Positions 35,083 through 43,819 of a DNA stretch of 64,000 bases are shown here, piece by piece; the stretch's first letter is position 1, and every line of letters begins with the position of its first letter. Under the pieces are notes generated by a model. The model did not search any database. It had not been told where the DNA came from and was given only the letters and a program-made list of their open reading frames with translations. Made by a program: the position numbers and the translations under genes. The stretch comes from Bacillus pumilus (lineage in GTDB: Bacteria; Bacillota; Bacilli; Bacillales; Bacillaceae), in contig NZ_CP046128.1 in the NCBI RefSeq assembly GCF_038738535.1, positions 2,232,001 to 2,296,000 on the forward strand, in the 5' to 3' direction.

Positions 35083-35640
35083 CTATTCTAAATTTGCATG
35101 GTGACCGTACATTGTATGTGTGTCGAGCTCTTTTATTTCCATTAAACGCAAAATGACCGCATCGTATGTCAGAAGAAGCGATTGCTCAAATAGCGAGCCC
35201 ATTGGCTGAATGGTATGATGGCTTCCTTCCTTTTGATCCTTCGGCGCACCTGACAGTAAAATGACTTCATCCGATAGATCAGCTAGAGGTGAGTCAACTG
35301 AAAGCGTGAATGCTGCCACTTTTCCGCCAATTGCTTTTGCCTTTTTTGCAAGGATTAGCAATGTCTCTGTTCGACCAGAGCCGCTCCCAACAATCAAGAG
35401 ATCTTCTTCTGTAAAGGAAGGAGTATTGGTCTCACCGATTACATAAGCCTTGACGCCAATATGTGTGAGTCTCATGGCAAATGATTTTCCCATCAAACCA
35501 GATCTGCCAGCCCCTGCCACAAAGACCTTTCTTGCAGCTAAAATACTTGAGACAAGCCGCTCCGCTTGTTCGTCTTGAATAGCGGGGGAATGCTCAGAAA
35601 GCTCATTCAAAATGGCTTTCACATAGTCACTGGTCTTCAT
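35083..35640 (-). CDS. hxlB: 6-phospho-3-hexuloisomerase HxlB
   Basis: A 185-residue SIS-domain isomerase converting hexulose 6-phosphate to fructose 6-phosphate. Visible: VFVAGAGRSGLMGKSFAMRL, the GSGSGRTET loop and a C-terminal LEQSLLLTYDAVI. Starts with an ATGA overlap on hxlA. Together they fix formaldehyde through the ribulose monophosphate route, which in Bacillus serves detoxification. Confidence 0.95.
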   Translation of the reverse strand: MKTSDYVKAILNELSEHSPAIQDEQAERLVSSILAARKVFVAGAGRSGLMGKSFAMRLTHIGVKAYVIGETNTPSFTEEDLLIVGSGSGRTETLLILAKKAKAIGGKVAAFTLSVDSPLADLSDEVILLSGAPKDQKEGSHHTIQPMGSLFEQSLLLTYDAVILRLMEIKELDTHTMYGHHANLE

Positions 35641-36269
35641 GATTGTGCGATCAGCTGCTTCATTTGTGCAGCCACTTCTGCTTTATTGTCCTGGCTTGCG
35701 ATACCGCCGCCGACAATGATCAAATCAGGATTTAACTTCACGACTTCAGGTAACGTATCAAGCTTAATTCCGCCTGCAATGGCTGTTTTCGCTTGTTTGA
35801 CGACTTGTTTAATGGTCATAAGGTCAGCAAATGAGTTTTGACCAACCGCTTGCAGGTCATAGCCTGTGTGCACACAAATATAATCGACTCCAAGCTCATC
35901 CAGCTCTTTTGCCCGGCCAGCGATATCTTTGATACCAATCATATCAACTAAAATTTGTTTCCCTCTTGCTTTCGCTTCTTTCACCGCTCCTTGAATGGAC
36001 ATATCTTCTGCCGCTGCAAGAATGGTGACGATATCCGCTCCAGCTTCAGATGCCTGCTGCACTTCATAACCGGCCGCATCCATAATTTTCAGATCAGCGA
36101 GTACACGTAAATTCGGAAATGCCTGTTTGACTTCTTTTACAGCACGCAAGCCTTCATTGATCACAACAGGTGTCCCAATTTCAACCACATCAATAAATGC
36201 TTCTACTTCTTTGATCAGCTCAATCGCTTCTGGTATATTCACTAAATCTAATGCTAATTGTAATTTCAT
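35637..36269 (-). CDS. hxlA: 3-hexulose-6-phosphate synthase HxlA
   Basis: A 210-residue orotidine-decarboxylase-fold aldolase that condenses formaldehyde with ribulose 5-phosphate. Visible: EIGTPVVINEGL, VLADLKIMDAAGYE (DxKxxD), VDMIGIKD and AGGIKLDTL. GGGAGTGA precedes the ATG. A promoter lies about 115 bp upstream. Confidence 0.96.
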   Translation of the reverse strand: MKLQLALDLVNIPEAIELIKEVEAFIDVVEIGTPVVINEGLRAVKEVKQAFPNLRVLADLKIMDAAGYEVQQASEAGADIVTILAAAEDMSIQGAVKEAKARGKQILVDMIGIKDIAGRAKELDELGVDYICVHTGYDLQAVGQNSFADLMTIKQVVKQAKTAIAGGIKLDTLPEVVKLNPDLIIVGGGIASQDNKAEVAAQMKQLIAQS

Positions 36270-36388
36270 TCACTTTCACTCCCGTTTTTTCATCTCATCT
36301 TCAAGAGCTTCGCGGATGGTGCTTCTTGAACGATGAAATGAGTATAACAACAGGATGGCAGCAATCCAAGTACGCACTTTTTTTTTAC

Positions 36389-36417
36389 ATACTATACTTT
36401 TTCGCATATGGTCACAA
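36389..36417 (-). promoter_or_regulatory. hxlAB promoter
   Basis: Minus strand TTGTGA (36412-36417), 17 bp, TAGTAT (36389-36394). Two imperfect AAAAAGTR repeats overlap and follow the -10, a possible HxlR site. Confidence 0.45.
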
Positions 36418-36448
36418 AAAAGATACTGTCTTTCGACCAGTATCTTTT
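36418..36448 (-). terminator. hxlR terminator
   Basis: AAAAGATACTG / CAGTATCTTTT, 11-bp perfect stem, directly before the hxlAB -35 element. Confidence 0.85.
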
Positions 36449-36455
36449 GCACTTT

Positions 36456-36812
36456 CTATTTATCATCCTTTAAAAAATTGCTGTCGAGATATTGTTTTCC
36501 CCAATCATACATCGCCTCTAAAATCGGCATTAAGCTTTCTCCTAGTTCTGTGAGGGAATATTCAACTTTTGGCGGAACGACAGGATAAACCTCCCGATGC
36601 ACAATGTGATCTTCCTCTAATTCTCTTAGCTGATTGACAAGCATTCTTTGCGTAATCCCAGGCATTAACGACTTTAGCTCACCAAATCGTTTTGTCCCTT
36701 CTCTGCCAAGGTGCCATAAAATCAGCATTTTCCACTTACCGCCGATAATATTCAGCGTCAGCTCTTTTTCGCAATTGAACACTTTATTTTCCATACGTGA
36801 TGACAACGACAT
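36456..36812 (-). CDS. hxlR: HxlR, activator of hxlAB
   Basis: A 118-residue winged-helix regulator of the HxlR/MarR-like family: [59 protein letters not shown]. In B. subtilis it activates hxlAB on formaldehyde. Start at 36812 (MSLSSR) is chosen by comparison with the B. subtilis N-terminus and AAAGGAG upstream. Here it lies in the same direction as hxlAB, whereas in B. subtilis it is divergent. Confidence 0.93.
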   Translation of the reverse strand: MSLSSRMENKVFNCEKELTLNIIGGKWKMLILWHLGREGTKRFGELKSLMPGITQRMLVNQLRELEEDHIVHREVYPVVPPKVEYSLTELGESLMPILEAMYDWGKQYLDSNFLKDDK

Positions 36813-36887
36813 ACACTCCTTTGGTACAAACCATTTACGCTTTATCATATACTGCGGCAAATTAGATTGTCGAGCATACGGTCTTCG

Positions 36888-37751
36888 TTATTGATTCTGT
36901 TTATTCACAAAAGACATGACAGCCTTTGTCATTTCTTGCGCTTCTTTTGGCGCCCTGTCTGATCCAAACCATTTATTCAAGTTACTGTGGCTCAGCGAAT
37001 GAACCCGAAAAACAAACCGCGAGCCTTTATCATGATTCAGTTTTTCTGCAAATCGGTACACCTCTGGATTTTCCCAGCCCGTGACCAAATAAACAGGCGG
37101 TACATTCGCTTGATTCATATAAGTGACAGGTGATGCCTTTGTCCAGTTCTTCTCCTGTTTGCCAAACACCTTTTTGTACGATGGTATGGCTTGTATAAAT
37201 TGATTGATGTTTAACGGTCCATCTAAAATCACGATGGAATTGATCGTTTTTGGCGACAATCCAACACGTTTTAAATAAGTTGAATCTGTGGCCACCAATG
37301 CCGTTAAATGACCGCCTGCCGAATGTCCCATCATGTTGATTTTTGATGAATCGATTTGATATTCATCCGCATGATCCTTGACCCATTTAATGGCGTTTGC
37401 CGTATCATCTGCCATCTGCTCATAGTTGGCATCAGGGTGAAGCCTGTAATTCATCGAAACAAACACATACCCTTGATCCGTAAAATAATCAGCCTTTGAA
37501 GCGACTCTATTCTTATCGCCGCCTGTCCAGCCGCCGCCATGGAGATAGATCATGACTGGATGCTTCTTCTTATTGTCTTCATCTTTTCCCTTTGGCATAT
37601 ACATATCGAGTGTTTGCTGTTTGTTTTGTGTGTCTGCATAATGGATGTTCGTCGTCGGCTTAGGCTGGTTTAAACGGAACACAAAGAATGCGCATACCAA
37701 TAAGCCCGCGATGACAGCCGCAAATAAGAGCCATTTCGTGATTCGTTTCAA
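36888..37751 (-). CDS. Membrane-anchored alpha/beta hydrolase (esterase)
   Basis: A 287-residue esterase of the BD-FAE/HSL-like type: N-terminal membrane anchor (residues 5-23), HGGGW oxyanion motif (MIYLHGGGWTGGD), nucleophile GHSAGGH and a C-terminal HSLSHSNLN supplying His. It would act outside the membrane on acyl or feruloyl esters. TTG at 37751 follows AAGGTG. Not in an operon with hxlR; the regions are separated by about 75 bp. Confidence 0.85.
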   Translation of the reverse strand: MKRITKWLLFAAVIAGLLVCAFFVFRLNQPKPTTNIHYADTQNKQQTLDMYMPKGKDEDNKKKHPVMIYLHGGGWTGGDKNRVASKADYFTDQGYVFVSMNYRLHPDANYEQMADDTANAIKWVKDHADEYQIDSSKINMMGHSAGGHLTALVATDSTYLKRVGLSPKTINSIVILDGPLNINQFIQAIPSYKKVFGKQEKNWTKASPVTYMNQANVPPVYLVTGWENPEVYRFAEKLNHDKGSRFVFRVHSLSHSNLNKWFGSDRAPKEAQEMTKAVMSFVNKQNQ

Positions 37752-37810
37752 TGTCATTGCACCTTTCTATGTTGGGATGAAGAAGCATGATTAGCACATA
37801 TGTAGATAGA

Positions 37811-38188
37811 CTAGCACGATTCATTTGATACGACTTGTATGACTTGAACTGTTTGACAATAAAATGAAAAATAATCTTCTTCATAGTCTTCTACAAAGTA
37901 ATTCAAATTTTCCCAGCCTCTATCCAAAAGCTGAATGTCCAAAAAAAGATAGGAATCGTTTGTTAACTCCAAATCTTTGATTTGAACAGAAGAGACATTG
38001 GTGAATTTCAGATGAATGTCTGCTTGTAGATTCGAGGATTCATATGGGATGTGCAGAACAATACAGTTGATCAAGTCGTAATGTTCATTATACTCTTTAA
38101 AGTAGTGAAATTCATTGATTTGCTTTAGATGGTTGATATCGAAATCAGGGATTTGTTTCTGGATTTTTTCATCTAAAAACCATGTCAT
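37811..38188 (-). CDS. Unrecognised 125-aa protein (immunity-like)
   Basis: A 125-residue acidic cytoplasmic protein, rich in beta pattern and aromatics (FHYFKEYNEHYDLINCIVL, LKFTNVSSVQIKDLEL, FVEDYEEDYFSFYC). The fold pattern and size are like small immunity proteins of polymorphic toxins (for example the Imm50 type), but I cannot confirm a family. The ATG overlaps the stop of a 36-codon frame as ATGA. AT-rich like its neighbours. Confidence 0.6.
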   Translation of the reverse strand: MTWFLDEKIQKQIPDFDINHLKQINEFHYFKEYNEHYDLINCIVLHIPYESSNLQADIHLKFTNVSSVQIKDLELTNDSYLFLDIQLLDRGWENLNYFVEDYEEDYFSFYCQTVQVIQVVSNESC

Positions 38189-38295
38189 CGTTTGTCCAAG
38201 AGGTTATTGTATAAGTGCAATGATTCGTTTTCTTGTTTCTTCATGGTATTGAATACATAGCGTTGTTCTTCTTCCCAAAAACACATTAAAAACAT
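38185..38295 (-). CDS. Possible 36-aa frame coupled to the 125-aa gene
   Basis: ATG at 38295 with AAAGGAG three bases upstream, encoding 36 residues (starts MFLMCFWEEEQRY, ends LLDKR) and ending in an ATGA overlap with the next gene. It competes with the 52-residue frame below, so only one is probably real. Confidence 0.35.
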   Translation of the reverse strand: MFLMCFWEEEQRYVFNTMKKQENESLHLYNNLLDKR

Positions 38296-38362
38296 ACACT
38301 CCTTTGTAAGTTGCGTTCTTGATTTCCACAAGTGTTATGCTATTCTCATTTTGCTTTATCAC
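38204..38362 (-). CDS. Possible 52-aa protein overlapping the 38359 gene
   Basis: GTG at 38362 overlaps the TGA of the preceding gene. The 52 residues have a regular strand pattern (SITLVEIKNATYKGVYVFNV) and a basic helical end (EETRKRIIALIQ), more protein-like than the alternative frame, but there is no clear ribosome binding site. Function unknown. Confidence 0.4.
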   Translation of the reverse strand: MIKQNENSITLVEIKNATYKGVYVFNVFLGRRTTLCIQYHEETRKRIIALIQ

Positions 38363-39018
38363 GATAACCGTACACTTGTATAAACAGGTTTATTTGTATG
38401 TTTGAATAATGCTACTTCATGATCAGTTAGCCATTTAATCTCTCGCATATGATAAGAAACCTCTTCTAAATAGGTATCGGTTTCAGCAATTAATTTTTTT
38501 GATAAAATCTTTCCTTTATTATCTTCTATAACAAGATAGAGAGTAAACTGCTTTAGATCCAATTCGATCAGAGGATATGCTTTCTTTTTTTTATCGGGAC
38601 TTAATTTTGTTTGTTTTCCTTTCATCTCCGCTTTATATTCCTTTTCTTTCATTTTTTGAAATGTCGCTTTGACTAGCTGACTGTCCCAGTTTTTTAATTC
38701 ACACAGATAGAGCATCGCTTTTTCCAAAGTATCAGCTAAGATCTTTTTCTTATTTGTTGCATTTTCAAATTCACTGTAACTAAAGGGTAATTCTAGCTCG
38801 TACGTATTTTTTAAAAATAAGATGTCAGGTTCTTTTTTAGAAGTACTCAGTAATTTGTAATCTTTAAAAGAGCCACATATAAAAATAATAGCCTCACAAT
38901 CTTTCGTTTGAATTCTTTTCCCTAATTCCCATAAAAACATTTCTGTCACACAAAGGGATTGGCTGGCTAAGTTCCCACGGTCATCATCTGACATTAATTG
39001 GATGTATTTCAAGTACAC
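38359..39018 (-). CDS. Unrecognised 219-aa protein
   Basis: A soluble 219-residue protein with an N-terminal alpha/beta region (EAIIFICGSFKDYKLL), a lysine-rich middle (KEKEYKAEMKGKQTKLSPDK) and a C-terminal beta region (QFTLYLVIEDNKGKIL). No catalytic motif is obvious. AAAGGAGG and a second AAGGAG precede the GTG at 39018 (a TTG at 39012 is also possible). It appears to head a small operon with the two frames downstream. Confidence 0.6.
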   Translation of the reverse strand: MYLKYIQLMSDDDRGNLASQSLCVTEMFLWELGKRIQTKDCEAIIFICGSFKDYKLLSTSKKEPDILFLKNTYELELPFSYSEFENATNKKKILADTLEKAMLYLCELKNWDSQLVKATFQKMKEKEYKAEMKGKQTKLSPDKKKKAYPLIELDLKQFTLYLVIEDNKGKILSKKLIAETDTYLEEVSYHMREIKWLTDHEVALFKHTNKPVYTSVRLS

Positions 39019-39171
39019 TCCTTATACCTCCTTTCTAGAATCACCATCTCCCCATTAGGGTAAAGGCACGCCACATTCATAAATCGTATTTCATGTTGAG
39101 TTTGAGCTATTTTTTTACTTTTCATATCTTGACTAAAACACCTTCCATATTCAACTGATAGACCATAATTT

Positions 39172-39774
39172 TTATTTATATGAAATTATTCTTTTTAGGG
39201 ATTTTTCTAATAAATCAATTGGTATATGGTCTTGACTAATATAGTGGAATATTGCTACACCATTTTCCAGTGAAAGAATTGCCCATGCCATTTCTTCAGA
39301 AGAAAGGGCACATGTAAGGTTCTCTTTTTTCATCAAATTCTCAAGGGATTGCGATATTTGTTTTACCGATTGTAGGATCATATTTGACCACTGACACCTT
39401 ACTTCTTCATTTCTCATTGAATACAGAAGAAATTCCATGTTTAGCAGACTCCACGTCCGATTTTCTTCACGACTTTGAATAGACTGTTGATTCATTTTTT
39501 CTGAAAAGTGTAAAAGAGAAGGTTGTTCTGCTATTAAAGCATTGATTTTTTCTACATGTAATTGCATTTGTTGTTTCAATAGTGCCAAAAAGATCTCTTC
39601 CTTTGAATGAAAATGCGCATAAAAGGCCCCTTTGCTAAATCCCGCATGTTCTGTCAATTTATCAATGGAGACCCCATGAAAACCATACTTGGCGAAATTC
39701 TCAACTGCAGAATTTAAGAGTAATTTTCTTGTTTCTTCTTTCCTTTCATTTTGCGTCTTTCTTTGTCTAATCAT
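39172..39774 (-). CDS. TetR-family repressor, divergent from the heme O synthase
   Basis: A 200-residue TetR regulator: HTH at about residues 27-56 (GVSIDKLTEHAGFSKGAFYAHFHSKEEIF), then a TetR C-terminal ligand domain. The ATG at 39774 follows AAAGGAGG. It is divergent from the ctaB-type gene; an 18-bp palindrome overlaps that gene's -10 element, so TetR most likely represses it. Inducer unknown. Confidence 0.88.
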   Translation of the reverse strand: MIRQRKTQNERKEETRKLLLNSAVENFAKYGFHGVSIDKLTEHAGFSKGAFYAHFHSKEEIFLALLKQQMQLHVEKINALIAEQPSLLHFSEKMNQQSIQSREENRTWSLLNMEFLLYSMRNEEVRCQWSNMILQSVKQISQSLENLMKKENLTCALSSEEMAWAILSLENGVAIFHYISQDHIPIDLLEKSLKRIISYK

Positions 39775-39791
39775 TCCTTTACCTCCTTTTC

Positions 39792-39834
39792 TTGACAATC
39801 ATACCATATAGAATTAATATACCAATTAGTATAT
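39792..39834 (+). promoter_or_regulatory. Promoter with TetR operator for the second heme O synthase
   Basis: TTGACA (39792-39797), 17 bp, TAATAT (39815-39820): a near-consensus sigma-A promoter. ATATACCAATTAGTATAT (39817-39834), an inverted repeat with 6-bp arms, covers the -10 and start site. Confidence 0.85.
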
Positions 39835-39873
39835 AAATTCAAAAGAGTATATAATGTGAAAAGGAGAAAAACA

Positions 39874-40779
39874 ATGCGACAGATGGGGAAAAAAATTCAC
39901 AAAACGAAAATGGAAATAATCGCTCAAACAGTTAAATCAGGGATTATTAAATCAAATTTGATCCCAATGTGTGCTGGCTTAACCTTGGCATTATACACAT
40001 ATCAAATTGACATCCTTCATAAATCTATTGAGATACTATTGGCTTTTGCAGGTTCAATTTTATTAATTGGTGCTGCTGGAGCTTTAAACAATTTGTATGA
40101 TAGGGACATAGATTCAGTGATGAATAGAACAAAAAACAGACCTACTGTAACAGGAGAAGTCAATCCTAAAAAAGTTCTATGGCTTAGTATTTTAATGTCT
40201 GTTTTAGGACTAGGCTTTTTAGCATTTACAACCTATCTAGCAGCTATTATAGGATTGATTGGTTTATTTTTTTATATTTTTCCTTATACAATATGGAGTA
40301 AAAGAAAAACCGTATACAACACAGAAATTGGTAGTATTTCTGGAGCAATGCCTCCTCTCATTGGTTGGGCAGCTATTTCACCAGATATATCACACCCAGC
40401 TATTATGGGGTTGTTTTTCATTACAATTATTTGGCAGATGCCGCATTTTTATTCGATAGCTATTAGAAAACAAAATGAATACAAGGCAGCAAACATTCCC
40501 ATGTTACCGGTTGTAAAAGGAATGAAAAGAACATACTTACAAACGAATCTTTATATCTTAGCAATTACCTTAAGCAGTTTTCTTTTCCATTCTTTAAGCA
40601 TAGGGCTTGTGCTTGTATCCTTTTTTTTAGGCCTTATATGGATTTGCTTAAGTATTTTGGGTTACAAGCGAATGCATTCCGAGAAGTGGGCATCAATTAT
40701 GTTTGTCTATTCACTAATTTATATGACAACTCTTTATTCAACGGTCATTATCTATTCTCTTACTCGTCAAATTTTTTGA
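39874..40779 (+). CDS. Protoheme IX farnesyltransferase paralogue (heme O synthase)
   Basis: A 301-residue UbiA-family prenyltransferase that would convert heme B to heme O. Both Asp-rich motifs are visible: NNLYDRDIDSVMNRTKNRPT and the second loop region KQNEYKAANIPMLPVVKG. Nine membrane helices are predicted. The ATG at 39874 follows AAGGAG. The main ctaB of Bacillus lies next to ctaA elsewhere; this copy is alone, AT-rich and under a TetR repressor, so it is a conditional second copy like ctaO of B. subtilis. Confidence 0.9.
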   Translation: MRQMGKKIHKTKMEIIAQTVKSGIIKSNLIPMCAGLTLALYTYQIDILHKSIEILLAFAGSILLIGAAGALNNLYDRDIDSVMNRTKNRPTVTGEVNPKKVLWLSILMSVLGLGFLAFTTYLAAIIGLIGLFFYIFPYTIWSKRKTVYNTEIGSISGAMPPLIGWAAISPDISHPAIMGLFFITIIWQMPHFYSIAIRKQNEYKAANIPMLPVVKGMKRTYLQTNLYILAITLSSFLFHSLSIGLVLVSFFLGLIWICLSILGYKRMHSEKWASIMFVYSLIYMTTLYSTVIIYSLTRQIF

Positions 40780-40834
40780 TTAATAAAACATTAGTTTTGT
40801 AGATAACCATAATAAGTTCATATAAAAAAGCACC

Positions 40835-41623
40835 CTAAACGGATGCTTCAATCAAATGATATTTTTTCAAAATGCGATAGGTGATTTCTTTTGCTTCTAT
40901 TCCGGTGCCTTCGATATTTGTGGCGAAGATGTAGGTTTTGTTTTCATGTTTGATGAAGCCTACGTACCAGCCGATGCCTGAGCCGGAGCCTGTTTTTCCG
41001 TATAGGGTGGTGTGTTTCTCTTCTTCTTGAATCATCATTCGTTTGACCGTTCTCATGGCGTTTAGGTCAAATGGGAGAGTCTCTTCATATAGCTGTTTGA
41101 GGAAACGAACTTGTTCAACTGGAGAAATACGCAACGTACTGCTTAACCAAAATTGATCGATTCCGCCAGATATGTCTTCGTTCCCATAATGAATGGCTTT
41201 CACCCACTGACTCATGCGTTCTTCACCGATGTCACGGGCCATGGCTTGATAGTACCAGACGACTGAATCTCTCATGCCAGATCCTAGTGTATGATCCCTA
41301 TTCCAGTGGTCAATCTCTCTTTTCACTCCGTCCCAATATTTGATGTCATATTCATCTCTCACTGCGCCTGTTTGGAGTCCGATTAAGGCATTTGCTACCT
41401 TAAATGTCGATTGAGGTGCAAAGCGCTCTTTCGCTCTTTTTTTGTTATACACCCAGGGCGACTTTTCTTTTACTTCTTGAATCACAAATGTGCCTTCTCG
41501 GTCTTTCAAGAATTCATCTACTGACCATGCTGGTGATGCTCCTTCAGTTGATGAAGGCTGGCTTATACAAAGTGCCATCAGCATCATGCCAGTAAACAGC
41601 CATTTTATATACTTTTTCTTCAA
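40835..41623 (-). CDS. Class D beta-lactamase (BPU type)
   Basis: A 262-residue secreted serine beta-lactamase. From the TTG at 41623 (AAAGGAG 8 nt upstream) it has a signal peptide ending near residue 29, then STFK (Ser72, Lys75), SVV (Ser120) and KTG (Lys210-Gly212), the three class D motifs. Sequence agrees with the BPU enzymes known from B. pumilus, intrinsic to that group. An upstream in-frame start gives an implausible N-terminus. Confidence 0.92.
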   Translation of the reverse strand: MKKKYIKWLFTGMMLMALCISQPSSTEGASPAWSVDEFLKDREGTFVIQEVKEKSPWVYNKKRAKERFAPQSTFKVANALIGLQTGAVRDEYDIKYWDGVKREIDHWNRDHTLGSGMRDSVVWYYQAMARDIGEERMSQWVKAIHYGNEDISGGIDQFWLSSTLRISPVEQVRFLKQLYEETLPFDLNAMRTVKRMMIQEEEKHTTLYGKTGSGSGIGWYVGFIKHENKTYIFATNIEGTGIEAKEITYRILKKYHLIEASV

Positions 41624-41711
41624 AACAATCGCTCCTTTTCCCATGATTCCATTGATTGTAGCATGTTGAGCGATGAGATATAAGGTACGCTTGTCCTCTT
41701 TTCTTTCAAAC

Positions 41712-41738
41712 AAAAAAAGCCGGTTCATTCGGCTTTTT
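41712..41738 (-). terminator. ydbM terminator
   Basis: AAAAAAGCCG / CGGCTTTTT, 7-nt loop. Confidence 0.8.
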
Positions 41739-41746
41739 GCTGTATA

Positions 41747-42910
41747 TTAGCTTTCTTTTTTCTCTTCAATAGCTTGCTTCGCGATTTTTGAAATCGTCAT
41801 ATCGTCCATTGGCGGGTTATGGAGCCCGGCACGAATATCTCGATAGTAACGCTGCAGTGGACAGTCAAGGCTTAAGCTTTTTGCACCGACTAAACGCATG
41901 GCTTTATCAACAACTTGCAGACTGTGATTGACCACTGTATGTTTCACAGCGCCGAATTCATTGATTAACAGCTCTCTTTTCTCCGGCTTTTCATACAATG
42001 TGGTCGTTGAGTAGATGACGTGGCGTGCTTGCTTTAATAGTAAGTCAATTTCACCAATAAGTGTTTGGACATTTGGCAGATCACTAATCGTTCCGCTGAT
42101 ACTGTTCGGTGAATAGGTGATGGCATACTGAACAGCATAGTCTCTTGCCGCTTGCGCAATCCCTAAATAGCAGGAAGGAATGTGTGCAATCCAAGGATTT
42201 AGCGTACCACCCCGCGGCCCTTTTTGCACCTCAACAAGCATGTCATCTGAGACCTTAACCTGATCTAAGATTAAATCATGGCTTTCTGTTCCTCTCATGC
42301 CCACAACATTCCACGTTTCTTCTATTGAAACACCTTCTGTCTCACGATGAATTAAGAAGAAACCCATCGCCTCTTTTTCTTCGATCCATACGCCGACTAA
42401 AAAGTATGTAAGCGCTGGTGACATCGTTGTGAAAATTTTACGTCCATTGATGATCCACTCATCATCTGATCTGGTGGCTGTTGTTCCAGGCTTCCCACCT
42501 CTTGTTGGACTGCCTGTCTGCGCCTCGCTTACGGCACGGTTGACAAGGGCGCCCTTCTTCACTTCTTCCGCAAAGAATTGCAGCTGCTTTTCACTCCATT
42601 GTTTCTTTTCGTAGATTTCGCCTACAACCCCTTGGTGCCAGCCGATTGATAAGGCAGTTGCTCCGTCCATGCTGCCGAGCGTCTCTTGAAACAGAACCAT
42701 ATCCTTCACAGATTGACCTCCGCCTCCGTATTCAGCAGGAAGAGACAACGTCGTATAGCCCATCTCTACTAATGATTCAATATTTTTTTCAGGAAAATAA
42801 GCGCCTTCATCATGTTCTTTTGCCGTTTGTTCGATCGTTTCACGAAGAGATTCTAGTTGATTGAGCCATGTTTTTTGAAAATCGGTATCGACAAATAATG
42901 CTTTAGACAA
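41747..42910 (-). CDS. ydbM: YdbM-like acyl-CoA dehydrogenase-family flavoenzyme
   Basis: A 387-residue protein of the acyl-CoA dehydrogenase superfamily: LPAEYGGGGQSVKDMVL, VNRAVSEAQTGSPTRGG, WIINGRKIFTT, the C-terminal VKHTVVNHSLQVVDKAMRLVGA. Flavin-binding residues are plausible, but the group includes sulfur-acquisition monooxygenases. B. subtilis ydbM belongs to the CymR sulfur regulon; here the gene is divergent from a cystine-type importer with a CymR-like box between. TTG at 42910 is the probable start (AGAGGAG upstream). Confidence 0.75.
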   Translation of the reverse strand: MSKALFVDTDFQKTWLNQLESLRETIEQTAKEHDEGAYFPEKNIESLVEMGYTTLSLPAEYGGGGQSVKDMVLFQETLGSMDGATALSIGWHQGVVGEIYEKKQWSEKQLQFFAEEVKKGALVNRAVSEAQTGSPTRGGKPGTTATRSDDEWIINGRKIFTTMSPALTYFLVGVWIEEKEAMGFFLIHRETEGVSIEETWNVVGMRGTESHDLILDQVKVSDDMLVEVQKGPRGGTLNPWIAHIPSCYLGIAQAARDYAVQYAITYSPNSISGTISDLPNVQTLIGEIDLLLKQARHVIYSTTTLYEKPEKRELLINEFGAVKHTVVNHSLQVVDKAMRLVGAKSLSLDCPLQRYYRDIRAGLHNPPMDDMTISKIAKQAIEEKKES

Positions 42911-42961
42911 AACGTATCCAACTCCTCTGTTTCTCACAATCTATCATATCTGATTTTTCCA

Positions 42962-42974
42962 ATCGGAATAAATA
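42962..42974. promoter_or_regulatory. CymR-like box between ydbM and the ABC importer
   Basis: ATCGGAATAAATA, matching the ATMGGAAT core of the CymR motif and nearly identical to the box upstream of yrrT (ATAGGAATAAAT). Left half of the full motif is not obvious. Confidence 0.5.
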
Positions 42975-42982
42975 AAACACAC

Positions 42983-43011
42983 TTTACTTATAGGATTTAA
43001 TGTGTTAAATT
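42983..43011 (+). promoter_or_regulatory. Putative promoter of the ABC importer operon
   Basis: TTTACT (42983-42988), 17 bp, TAAATT (43006-43011), just downstream of the CymR-like box. Confidence 0.45.
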
Positions 43012-43054
43012 TTATCAATATTAAGTACATATGTCAAAGGAACGTGATGCTTTT

Positions 43055-43819
43055 ATGATCTCAGCTACTAATCTACATAAATCTTATGGGCAGACCCATG
43101 TGTTAAAAGGCATTGATTTCACCGTAACGGAAGGTGAAGTGGTCGCAATTATTGGACCGAGCGGATCAGGAAAAACAACACTTCTTCGCAGTTTAAACAG
43201 CCTCGACATTCCAGATAAAGGAGAGCTGACGGTTGGTGAAGCCACGATTCAATTTGAACGATATCAAAAAAAAGATCTTCTAAAACTCAGGCAGCAATCT
43301 TCCATGGTGTTTCAGCATTATCACTTGTTTCAAAATAAACGAGCACTTGAAAATATTACAGAAGGATTGATTGTGTCTCAAAACATGTCTAAGAAAGAAG
43401 CAGAAAAGGTCGGAGAGCAATTTTTAACGCGGATTGGACTGCTTCATAAAAAAGATGCATTTCCGAGTGAATTATCTGGCGGTCAGCAGCAGCGAATTGG
43501 CATAGCCCGCGCTCTTGCGATGAACCCTTCGGTGCTTTTGTTTGATGAACCTACGTCGGCACTGGACCCAGAGATGGTAGGAGAAATTCTTGAAATGATC
43601 AAAGATATTGCGAGCCAAGGAATGACGATGGTCATTGTGACACATGAAATTTCTTTTGCAAAGGACGTGGCGGATACGGTGATCTTTATGGCAGATGGCG
43701 AAATTGTTGAAAAAGGCTCACCAGAAGACGTCCTGTTGAAACCACAGCATGAACGAACGAAACAATTTTTATCAAGGATTCATCGCGGAATGTGGCAAGG
43801 ATCGGAGAAAGACAAATGA
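43055..43819 (+). CDS. Amino-acid (cystine-type) ABC importer, ATP-binding protein
   Basis: A 254-residue polar-amino-acid ATPase: Walker [11 protein letters not shown]-loop [11 protein letters not shown], signature [15 protein letters not shown], Walker [16 protein letters not shown]-loop VTHEISFA. First of four genes (ATPase, lipoprotein, two permeases). ATG at 43055 is favoured (AAAGGAACGTGA upstream); ATG at 43031 is in frame but without a binding site. Context suggests L-cystine or a related sulfur compound. Confidence 0.85.
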   Translation: MISATNLHKSYGQTHVLKGIDFTVTEGEVVAIIGPSGSGKTTLLRSLNSLDIPDKGELTVGEATIQFERYQKKDLLKLRQQSSMVFQHYHLFQNKRALENITEGLIVSQNMSKKEAEKVGEQFLTRIGLLHKKDAFPSELSGGQQQRIGIARALAMNPSVLLFDEPTSALDPEMVGEILEMIKDIASQGMTMVIVTHEISFAKDVADTVIFMADGEIVEKGSPEDVLLKPQHERTKQFLSRIHRGMWQGSEKDK

